Part shown: positions 57,349-64,000 of the stretch, piece after piece
Layout: every line of letters begins with the position of its first letter
Position numbering within the stretch: the stretch's first letter is position 1
Assembly: GCF_900113435.1 (NCBI RefSeq)
Contig: NZ_FOPG01000004.1
Span: 182,284 to 246,283 of the forward strand
Direction of reading: 5' to 3'
Origin: Sulfitobacter dubius
GTDB taxonomy: Bacteria; Pseudomonadota; Alphaproteobacteria; Rhodobacterales; Rhodobacteraceae
DNA: 64,000 bases
The notes under the pieces: model-generated
Told to the model about the DNA's origin: nothing
The model's database searches: none
Seen by the model: only the letters and a program-made list of their open reading frames with translations
Made by a program: the position numbers and the translations under genes

Positions 57349-58350
57349 ATGACGCAACACACATTTCCTTGTATCGACGGCCATACCTGCGGCAATCCTG
57401 TGCGGCTCGTTACCGGCGGCGCGCCACTGCTTAAGGGCGCGAACATGCTGGAAAAGCGCGCGCATTTTCTGGCGGAGTACGACTGGATTCGCACCGGTCT
57501 GATGTTCGAACCGCGCGGCCATGACCAGATGTCAGGCGCGATCCTTTACCCGCCGACGCGGGATGATTGCGACATCGCGGTGCTGTTCATCGAGACCTCG
57601 GGCTGTTTGCCGATGTGCGGCCACGGCACCATCGGCACCGTCACCATCGCGCTTGAAAACGGGCTCGTCACCCCCGCCACCCCCGGCCAATTGCGTCTTG
57701 AGACGCCCGCCGGGCGGGTCGACGTGACCTACCGCCAAGAGGGGCGTTTCGTCGAAGAAGTGCGGCTGACCAATGTGCCTGCTTTCCTCCATGCCGAGGG
57801 GCTGATGGCGGAGGTCGAGGGCCTGGGCGAAGTGGTGGTTGATGTGGCCTATGGCGGCAATTTCTACGCCATCGTCGAGCCGCAGAAGAATTTTCGCGAC
57901 ATGGCGGATTTCTCGGTTTCTGAACTGGTCGGCCTCAGCCCGAAACTCCGCGCGGCGCTGAACACGAAATATGAATTCATCCACCCCGAACACCCGGCGA
58001 TCAACGGGCTGAGCCACATCCTCTGGACCGGTGCCGCCCAAGCGCCCGAGGCCCACGCCCGCAACGCGGTCTTCTACGGCGACAAGGCGATCGACCGTTC
58101 CCCCTGCGGCACCGGCACCTCGGCGCGGATGGCTCAGCTTGCGGCCAAGGGGAAGCTGAAGGTGGGCGACGACTTCGTGCATGAATCCATCATCGGGTCG
58201 ATGTTCAAAGGCTGTGTCGAGGCGGCGGCGGAGGTGGCGGGAAAGCCCGCGATCATCCCCTCTATCGCAGGTTGGGCGCGGGTCACCGGCTTTAACACCC
58301 TCTTTATCGACGAGCGTGATCCCTTCGCGCATGGCTTTGTCGTCACCTGA
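57349..58350 (+). CDS. 4-hydroxyproline 2-epimerase (proline racemase family, Cys/Cys)
   Basis: A 333-residue proline racemase-superfamily enzyme with both catalytic cysteines: Cys90 in LPMCGHGT and Cys253 in [27 protein letters not shown] at the start and [16 protein letters not shown] are typical of 4-hydroxyproline epimerases, which convert trans-4-hydroxy-L-proline to cis-4-hydroxy-D-proline. Start at ATG 57349 (AGG before it); the frame is open into the upstream gene. It feeds the D-amino-acid dehydrogenase encoded just before. Confidence 0.93.
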   Translation: MTQHTFPCIDGHTCGNPVRLVTGGAPLLKGANMLEKRAHFLAEYDWIRTGLMFEPRGHDQMSGAILYPPTRDDCDIAVLFIETSGCLPMCGHGTIGTVTIALENGLVTPATPGQLRLETPAGRVDVTYRQEGRFVEEVRLTNVPAFLHAEGLMAEVEGLGEVVVDVAYGGNFYAIVEPQKNFRDMADFSVSELVGLSPKLRAALNTKYEFIHPEHPAINGLSHILWTGAAQAPEAHARNAVFYGDKAIDRSPCGTGTSARMAQLAAKGKLKVGDDFVHESIIGSMFKGCVEAAAEVAGKPAIIPSIAGWARVTGFNTLFIDERDPFAHGFVVT

Positions 58351-58366
58351 CTTGGAAAGGCTCCCC

Positions 58367-60064
58367 ATGGCGCAAATTATCGTTCCCGCCGAGGCCAAAG
58401 GCGCGGTGCTGGCTTCCTCCGAGGGGCTGAGTTTCTGGGGTGGCGTCGATCCGGCCACAGGCAAGGTCATCGACGCGCATCACCCGCTCTGCGGTCAGTC
58501 GCTGGCGGGGAGGATCGTGTTGATGCCCACCAGCCGGGGCTCCTGCACCGGCAGTGGCGTGCTGCTGGAACTGGCGTTGAATGGTCATGCCCCCGCCGCT
58601 TTGGTCTTTCGCGAGGCCGAAGATATCCTGACCTTGGGTGCCTTGATCGCGGGGAAGATGTTCGACAAGCCACTGGCGGTGCTGCGGCTTGGCGCAAAGG
58701 ACTACGACCTGCTTGCCAAGGCGCGCAACGCGCGGATCACGCCTGAGATGCTCAGCACCGACGCGTGGGATTTGCCCCTGTCCGACAGGCCCGCCCGCGA
58801 TCTGCATCTTACCGCTGAGGATCAGGCAATGCTTGATGGGGCCGACGGTCCGGCAGTTCAATTGGCGATGGAGATCACCTGCACCATGGCGCGAGGGCAG
58901 GGGGCCGAGCGGCTGGTGGACGTGACGCGCGTGCATATCGATGGGTGTATCTACGCCAGCCCTGCGAACCTGCTCTTTGCCCAGACCATGGCCGATATGG
59001 GCTCAAAAGTTCGGGTGCCGACAACGATGAATGCCATCTCGGTCGACCACGGCAACTGGCGCGCACAAGGCGTGCCGCCAGATTTCGGCCTGCCCGCCAG
59101 CCGTCTGGCCGACGCCTATGTCACCATGGGCGCGCGCGCCAGTTTCACTTGCGCGCCCTATCAACTGCCCGCCCCGCCCGAGCGGGGGGAGTTCATCGCG
59201 TGGTCGGAATCCAATGCGGTGATTTATGCCAATAGCGTGCTTGGCGCACGGACGGTGAAACATCCCGATTTCCTCGACCTGTGTATCGCGCTCACAACGC
59301 GCGCGCCGCTCTCGGGGGTCTATCTGGATGAACACCGCACCCCACGCCGGGTGATCGATGTGACATTGCCCGCGCAATATGATGAGGCGATCTGGCCGAT
59401 GCTCGGCTGGCTGGCGGGGCAGGCGGCACCCGACCGGATCCCGCTGCTGCGCGGGCTGGAAACCGCTGCGCCGAACGAGGATGACCTCAAAGCGCTCTGC
59501 GCCGCTTTCGGCACCACCTCTGCCGCGCCGATGCTGCATGTGGCAGGCGTCACGCCCGAAGCCGATCTGCCCCCTGTGGCCGAGGCCGATACACTGCGCA
59601 TCACGCCCGAAGACCTGCGTCGTGTCTGGCGGCAATTCAACGCGGGGCCTGCGCAAGTCGATCTCGTAGCCTTCGGCAGCCCGCATTTCTCGCTCGCGGA
59701 ATGCCGGGCTTTGGATGCGGCGCTGGCCGGGCGAAAACGTGACCCAGACACGGCGGCTATCGTTACCCTTGGGCATGATACGCTCGCCGCGGCGCGTGAC
59801 GACGGCACCGTGGCACGGCTCGAAGCGGCAGGGGTGCAGGTCGTGCCCGACATCTGCTGGTGCTCGATTTCCGAGCCGGTCTTCCCGCCCTCGGCCAAGG
59901 TGCTGATGACCAACTCGGGCAAATACGCCCATTACGCCCCCGGTCTGTCGGGCCGGGCCGTGCGCTTTGGCAGTATCGCCGATTGTGTGGAGGCCGCCGT
60001 GACGGGGCAGGCGGGGGAGGCAGTGCCAAGATGGCTGACCGAGGAGGAAACCAAGGATGCGTAG
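58367..60064 (+). CDS. acnX: Aconitase X, probable cis-3-hydroxy-L-proline dehydratase
   Basis: A 565-residue fused aconitase-X (DUF126 plus DUF521): an N-terminal swivelling domain of about 135 residues ([33 protein letters not shown] in pieces) and the large catalytic domain ([36 protein letters not shown] in pieces; VSIDHGNW-like [41 protein letters not shown] in pieces). Fused bacterial AcnX proteins dehydrate cis-3-hydroxy-L-proline to pyrroline-2-carboxylate. Start at ATG 58367 after GGAAAGG. It overlaps the next gene by 8 bases. Confidence 0.92.
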   Translation: MAQIIVPAEAKGAVLASSEGLSFWGGVDPATGKVIDAHHPLCGQSLAGRIVLMPTSRGSCTGSGVLLELALNGHAPAALVFREAEDILTLGALIAGKMFDKPLAVLRLGAKDYDLLAKARNARITPEMLSTDAWDLPLSDRPARDLHLTAEDQAMLDGADGPAVQLAMEITCTMARGQGAERLVDVTRVHIDGCIYASPANLLFAQTMADMGSKVRVPTTMNAISVDHGNWRAQGVPPDFGLPASRLADAYVTMGARASFTCAPYQLPAPPERGEFIAWSESNAVIYANSVLGARTVKHPDFLDLCIALTTRAPLSGVYLDEHRTPRRVIDVTLPAQYDEAIWPMLGWLAGQAAPDRIPLLRGLETAAPNEDDLKALCAAFGTTSAAPMLHVAGVTPEADLPPVAEADTLRITPEDLRRVWRQFNAGPAQVDLVAFGSPHFSLAECRALDAALAGRKRDPDTAAIVTLGHDTLAAARDDGTVARLEAAGVQVVPDICWCSISEPVFPPSAKVLMTNSGKYAHYAPGLSGRAVRFGSIADCVEAAVTGQAGEAVPRWLTEEETKDA

Positions 60065-61088
60065 CAGTAAGACGGTGCATGTGATCTCGGCCCATGCCGA
60101 GGGTGAGGTCGGCGATGTTATCGTCGGCGGTGTCACCCCGCCCCCCGGCGACACGATCTGGGAGCAAAGCCGCTGGATCGCGCGGGATGAGACCCTGCGC
60201 AACTTCGTTTTGAACGAGCCGCGCGGCGGGGTGTTTCGCCATGTGAACCTGCTGGTCCCGCCGAAAGACCCCCGCGCCGATGCGGCCTTCATCATTATGG
60301 AGCCGGAAGACACGCCCCCGATGTCTGGCTCCAACTCGATTTGCGTTTCCACTGTCCTGCTTGACGGAGGTATCCTGCCGATGACTGAGCCGGTGACCGA
60401 ACTGACCCTCGAAGCGCCGGGAGGGCTGGTAAAGGTCCGCGCCGAATGTCGCCATGGCAAGGCAGAGCGTATCTTTGTGCAGAACCTGCCGAGCTTCGCG
60501 GCCCGTCTTGATGTTCCGCTGGAGGTCGAAGGGCTGGGCACGCTCACCGTGGATACCGCCTATGGCGGTGACAGTTTCGTCGTCGTCGATGCCGCCGCGA
60601 TGGGGTTCTCGCTTGAGGCACATGAGGCCCATGATATTGCCCGTCTCGGGGTGCGGATCACCAATGCCGCCAATGCCGCGATGCGCTTTGAGCATCCCGA
60701 TAACCCCGATTGGCAGCATTTCTCTTTCTGCCTTTTCGCCGGACCAGTGACCCGTGACGAGACCGGCCTGCGCGCCGGGGCGGCAGTGGCAATCCAGCCC
60801 GGCAAGGTGGATCGGTCCCCCACTGGCACAGCACTTTGCGCGCGGATGGCGCTGCTGCACGCGCGAGGGGAGATGGGGGTGGCAGACAGCCTGACCACCG
60901 TCTCGCTGATCGGCTCCACCTTTACCGGGCGGATCTTGGGCGAGACCCGCGTCGGCGATCATCCGGCCATCCTTCCCGAACTCTCAGGGAGGGGATGGAT
61001 CACCGGCATCCACCAGCACATGCTGGACCCCGACGATCCGTGGCCCGGCGGATACCGCCTGTCCGACACTTGGGGCGCGCGCGGCTAA
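60057..61088 (+). CDS. Proline racemase-family protein, probable trans-3-hydroxy-L-proline dehydratase (Ser/Thr)
   Basis: A 343-residue proline racemase-fold protein in which both catalytic cysteines are replaced: Ser90 in [11 protein letters not shown] and Thr256 in [13 protein letters not shown], exactly the positions of Cys90 and Cys253 in the epimerase two genes upstream. Loss of the second Cys is the mark of trans-3-hydroxyproline dehydratases, which eliminate water rather than invert the centre. With AcnX it covers both 3-hydroxyproline epimers. Last gene of the operon; ends convergent with the next gene. Confidence 0.87.
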   Translation: MRSSKTVHVISAHAEGEVGDVIVGGVTPPPGDTIWEQSRWIARDETLRNFVLNEPRGGVFRHVNLLVPPKDPRADAAFIIMEPEDTPPMSGSNSICVSTVLLDGGILPMTEPVTELTLEAPGGLVKVRAECRHGKAERIFVQNLPSFAARLDVPLEVEGLGTLTVDTAYGGDSFVVVDAAAMGFSLEAHEAHDIARLGVRITNAANAAMRFEHPDNPDWQHFSFCLFAGPVTRDETGLRAGAAVAIQPGKVDRSPTGTALCARMALLHARGEMGVADSLTTVSLIGSTFTGRILGETRVGDHPAILPELSGRGWITGIHQHMLDPDDPWPGGYRLSDTWGARG

Positions 61089-62644
61089 GCGCCCATCCCT
61101 TTCGCCAAGTTGAACCCCGAACCCCCGCCCAAACCCGGGCCGGGGTGGGTCGAGGCGCCAATATGGTGCAGCCCCTTGATCGGGGTGGCGTAGTTCTTCT
61201 GTTCGGCAAAAGGCCGCCAGAGGAAGAATTGATCCAAGGTACAGGCCCCGCCATAGGGGTCACCGCCCACCAGATTGACGTTCATCGCGGCCAGATCGGC
61301 AGGCGAATAGGCGCGCCGGGCAAGTTTGATTTCATCGAAGTTGTGGATGCTCTTACGCAGAATATCTTCGATCCGGTCGGCGAAGGCCTCGCGCATCGCC
61401 TCGGTCCATTCAGGGGTGCTTTCGATCTCAGCAGAAGCATCCCCCTTGATGACGCGCGGCGCGTCGGGGATTTGCAGCCAGAGCACCGCCTTCCCCTCCG
61501 GGCAGCGGCTGGGATCAAGGCGATGCGGTTGCCCGACGCAAATTGTAGGCACAGCAGGAAGCAGCCCGCGCTCAGCCTCATTACAGGCGCGCGAGACGGC
61601 GTCGATCCCGTCGTTCAGGTGGATCAAAGCGACATCCTCTAGCCCCTCGGCAACCCAATCGGGGTCACCATCCAGCGCATAGTGCAGTTGAAAGTTACCC
61701 CGCCCGTGGCGGAATTTGCGGCGATGTTCGGGGCACGGTTGATCTTTTAACAAGCTGTCGTAAAGCTGCCCCGGCGCGACGGATGCGATGACATTCTTGG
61801 CGTTGATCCTCTCGCCTGATGACGTCTCAATCCCGCGCGCCTCTCCGTTCTCGACAAGGATACGGCTGGCTTCGACGCCGGTGCGGATTTCGCCGCCGTT
61901 TGCCGCGATCAATCTCTCGAACGCCACCGCCATCTGTCCCGCGCCGCCCTTGACCACGGGCGCGCCTGCGGCCTCCAGCGCGAAGGCGATGACCCGGCTC
62001 ATCTGTCCGCCATAGCTGGCCTCTGGTGTCAGTCCTACATGCAAAACCCAGGGTGCCCAAAGCGCCTGAACGTCGTCACTTTCATAGCAGGTCTCAAGCC
62101 AGGCACGGCCCGGCTCCAACGCCTCACCGAACCATGATTTAAGCGGGCCAAGCCCTTTTTTCCATGCCTGTTTTGCCAGCAGCCATGCAGACTGGCGCGA
62201 CCAGAGCGGCTGCCCCAAAAGCGCAAAAAGAAAATCCGCGTCCGCCTCAATCGCGCCCACATCCGCCGCGTGTTGATCCCCGTCCCCCGCCGCGCGCGCG
62301 TTGAAGGCCGCGACATTCGTCGCGCGGTCCATCTCCAGCCGCAGGGCTTGACCATTGGGACGCAGGGCAGCGGTGGGATGCGGGCTGTGGCAGAATTCCA
62401 GCCCATGTTTGGCAAGATCTTCGCCCAAAGCACCATAAGCGGGGCCGGTTAGAAATAGAACGAAGGTCGCGGCCATAACGTCATGATGAAAGCCGGGCAG
62501 TGTGACCTCTTCGGTCATCATGCAGCCACCGATCCGGTCTTCGCGCTCGACCACTAGCACGCTGTCGCCTTTGCGGCTGAGCAGTGCCGCCGCGACCAGC
62601 GCGTTGATGCCGGATCCAATGATGATGTGATCGACATCAGTCAT
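61085..62644 (-). CDS. FAD-dependent NAD(P)/amine-oxidase-like oxidoreductase (phytoene-desaturase fold) A
   Basis: A 519-residue flavoprotein. The N-terminal dinucleotide motif is [21 protein letters not shown] followed by [16 protein letters not shown]; a C-terminal FAD motif lies in [23 protein letters not shown]. The fold is that of CrtI/PYROXD2-like enzymes. No carotenoid genes are nearby, so the substrate is unknown. ATG at 62644 follows AAGGA. Divergent from a related gene, and overlapping by 4 bases the stop of the convergent 3-hydroxyproline dehydratase gene. Confidence 0.86.
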   Translation of the reverse strand: MTDVDHIIIGSGINALVAAALLSRKGDSVLVVEREDRIGGCMMTEEVTLPGFHHDVMAATFVLFLTGPAYGALGEDLAKHGLEFCHSPHPTAALRPNGQALRLEMDRATNVAAFNARAAGDGDQHAADVGAIEADADFLFALLGQPLWSRQSAWLLAKQAWKKGLGPLKSWFGEALEPGRAWLETCYESDDVQALWAPWVLHVGLTPEASYGGQMSRVIAFALEAAGAPVVKGGAGQMAVAFERLIAANGGEIRTGVEASRILVENGEARGIETSSGERINAKNVIASVAPGQLYDSLLKDQPCPEHRRKFRHGRGNFQLHYALDGDPDWVAEGLEDVALIHLNDGIDAVSRACNEAERGLLPAVPTICVGQPHRLDPSRCPEGKAVLWLQIPDAPRVIKGDASAEIESTPEWTEAMREAFADRIEDILRKSIHNFDEIKLARRAYSPADLAAMNVNLVGGDPYGGACTLDQFFLWRPFAEQKNYATPIKGLHHIGASTHPGPGLGGGSGFNLAKGMGA

Positions 62645-62747
62645 GCCCAATCCTTCCGCAAATGTTTCGTGACGTTCGAGATACTTGAAACAAAGCTAGA
62701 CAAAAAAATATGCGTTTGCAATTATCTTGCTCAGGGAGAATTGGGAA
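62645..62747. promoter_or_regulatory. Divergent promoter region between the two FAD oxidoreductases
   Basis: A 103-bp, A+T-rich gap that must contain both promoters. TTGAAA (62685-62690) is a possible plus-strand -35 with a weak ATATGC 17 bases on. The ATACAT core of the hydroxyproline operators is absent, so this pair is probably under different control. Confidence 0.35.
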
Positions 62748-64000
62748 ATGACATCAAATGTTGATGCCGTCATCATCGGCGCGGGGCACAATAGCCTTGC
62801 TTGTGCCTGCCATCTGGCGGCGCGGGGCTGGCGTGTGGCGGTTTATGAGCAAGCGGGCGAACCGGGGGGTGCGGTCAAGTCAGGCGCCTATACGCAACCG
62901 GGGTTCCGGCATGACTGGGCGGCGATGAACCTGTCGCTTTTTGCGGGGTCTGCGTTCCATACGGAACACGGCGAAGAGCTTGCACGCCATGGGCTGGGCT
63001 TTGCGCCCACGGCGAACCCTTTTGCGAGCCTGTTTCCGGACGGGCGTTGGCTGGGCATTTCAAATGACCGCGCGCTAAACCGGGCGCGGATTGCCGGTTT
63101 CAGCGCGGCGGATGCCGAGGCGTGGGACCGGCTAAGCGATGATTTTCCTGCTGAGGCTGAGACGATCTTTTCCCTGCTTGGCAGCCCAATGCGGGCGGCG
63201 TCTCTCGCCAAACTCGGCTGTTCGACGCTCCGCAAACGCGGGGCGGGCGGCAGCCTTGACTTGGCGCAGTTTCTGATGATGTCGCCACGGGCTTGGTTGG
63301 ATCAGACCTTTGAAGATGACCGAGTAAAGGCCACTTTCGCCGCGTGGGGGATGCATCTGGATTTCGCCCCTGACATCGGCGGTGGCGCGCTGTTTCCCTA
63401 TCTCGAAGCCATGGCGGCACAGGCCTTTGGCATGGTGTTGGGCCAAGGCGGGGCCGATACGGTAACCCGCGCGATGGTACGGATGATCGAAGCGCGCGGC
63501 GGCAGCGTCACCTGCAACGCAGAGGTCACGGGCATCGAAGAGGCCGGTGGTCGGGCGACCGGGATCACACTTTCCGATGGGCGCTTTATTGGGGCCGACA
63601 AGGCAGTGATTGCCAATGTCGCGCCTTCAGCTTTGTTGCGATTGACCGGCGGCAGTGGCGACGCGCGGCATGATAAGGCGATGAAGACCTTCCAACATGC
63701 GCCTGGCACGATGATGATCCATCTGGCGATGGACGACCTACCGAACTGGCCTGCCGCCGAGTTGAACCGCTTCGCTTATGTGCATCTCGCCCCATCGATG
63801 GACCAGATGGCGCGGACCTATGCGCAGGCCAAAGCCGGGATGCTGCCGGATGAGCCGGTGATCGTCTGCGGCCAGCCCACGGTGATGGACCCCAGCCGTG
63901 CACCAGAGGGGAAACACGTGCTTTGGCTTCAGGTCCGCATGGTGCCGGGGCAGATCAAAGGCGATGCCAAGGGTGAAATCGCGGCGCGAGATTGGGAGAG
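62748..64000 (+). CDS. FAD-dependent oxidoreductase (phytoene-desaturase fold) B, 3' truncated by window
   Basis: The frame runs from ATG 62748 (GGGAGAATTGGGAA before it) to the window edge without a stop; 417 codons are visible. It starts VDAVIIGAGHNSLACACHLAARG, a classic FAD motif, then VYEQAGEPGGAVKSG. DIGGGALFPYLEAMAAQAFGMVLGQGGADTVTRAMVRMIEARGG (pieces) is typical of CrtI/PYROXD2-like proteins. It is a paralogue of the divergent gene at 61085-62644; such proteins may act together. Substrate unknown. Confidence 0.85.
   Translation, partial: MTSNVDAVIIGAGHNSLACACHLAARGWRVAVYEQAGEPGGAVKSGAYTQPGFRHDWAAMNLSLFAGSAFHTEHGEELARHGLGFAPTANPFASLFPDGRWLGISNDRALNRARIAGFSAADAEAWDRLSDDFPAEAETIFSLLGSPMRAASLAKLGCSTLRKRGAGGSLDLAQFLMMSPRAWLDQTFEDDRVKATFAAWGMHLDFAPDIGGGALFPYLEAMAAQAFGMVLGQGGADTVTRAMVRMIEARGGSVTCNAEVTGIEEAGGRATGITLSDGRFIGADKAVIANVAPSALLRLTGGSGDARHDKAMKTFQHAPGTMMIHLAMDDLPNWPAAELNRFAYVHLAPSMDQMARTYAQAKAGMLPDEPVIVCGQPTVMDPSRAPEGKHVLWLQVRMVPGQIKGDAKGEIAARDWE

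Noticed and set aside
59003..60962. Minus-strand frames of 514 and 399 codons over acnX and the 3-hydroxyproline dehydratase gene
   Set aside because: Both plus-strand genes are complete and motif-bearing; the minus frames have no homology pattern.

Overview
The window reads as a chromosomal segment of a marine-type alphaproteobacterium, most likely Rhodobacterales (Roseobacter group). The basis is high GC, tightly packed operons with ATGA and TAATG junctions, a glycerol ABC operon laid out like the Rhizobium leguminosarum glpSTPQUV system, periplasmic glucan genes opgGHC, and many solute-binding-protein transporters. The genus cannot be fixed from sequence alone. I found no rRNA, tRNA, CRISPR array, insertion sequence or prophage. 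No gap between genes exceeds about 260 bp, so this is metabolic chromosome rather than a mobile island.

Layout. 1-0.9 kb: 3' end of an indolepyruvate-oxidoreductase-beta-like gene, then a LysE/RhtB exporter. 1.6-7.6 kb: trehalose-related block, with a GH15 hydrolase and otsB on minus, topoisomerase IB and exoD on plus, then otsA. 7.6-18.9 kb: glycerol regulon: divergent glpR, then glpD, ABC transporter glpSTPQUV, a terminator-like hairpin, glpK and an iron-type alcohol dehydrogenase. 19-28.3 kb: peptide catabolism: Dpp-type ABC importer, gamma-glutamyltransferase-like and M20 peptidase genes, with a divergent IclR regulator. 28.4-34.7 kb: large catalase, an overlapping four-gene cassette (acyl-CoA dehydrogenase, PIG-L deacetylase, methyltransferase, GT2) of unknown product, and a glutathione transferase. 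35-44.5 kb: glutamine-dependent NAD synthetase, MFS transporter, RND efflux pair, phospholipase-D family protein. 44.5-49.3 kb: osmoregulated periplasmic glucan operon opgG-(small ORF)-opgH-opgC. 49.5-61.1 kb: a 2OG-Fe(II) oxygenase and a hydroxyproline locus. 61.1-64 kb: two divergent FAD-dependent desaturase-like oxidoreductases, the second cut by the window edge.

How the genes work together. Glycerol is imported by GlpSTPQUV, phosphorylated by GlpK and oxidised by GlpD under GlpR control. In the hydroxyproline locus a polar amino-acid ABC importer feeds three entry enzymes: a 4-hydroxyproline 2-epimerase with a DadA-like D-amino-acid dehydrogenase, an aconitase-X cis-3-hydroxyproline dehydratase, and a proline-racemase-family trans-3-hydroxyproline dehydratase. 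An Ldh-family enzyme probably reduces pyrroline-2-carboxylate to proline, and an aldehyde dehydrogenase probably oxidises 2-oxoglutarate semialdehyde. The pyrroline-4-hydroxy-2-carboxylate deaminase and the regulator are not visible. Two near-perfect palindromes with a common ATACAT-n-(A/T)TGTAT core mark the control regions.

Most notable observations: an asymmetric pair of ATPases in the glycerol importer (one ATP site apparently degenerate), the shared operator of the hydroxyproline locus, the uncharacterised PIG-L/methyltransferase/GT2/acyl-CoA dehydrogenase cassette, an apparently split opgH, and a likely AUC start codon for glpR.
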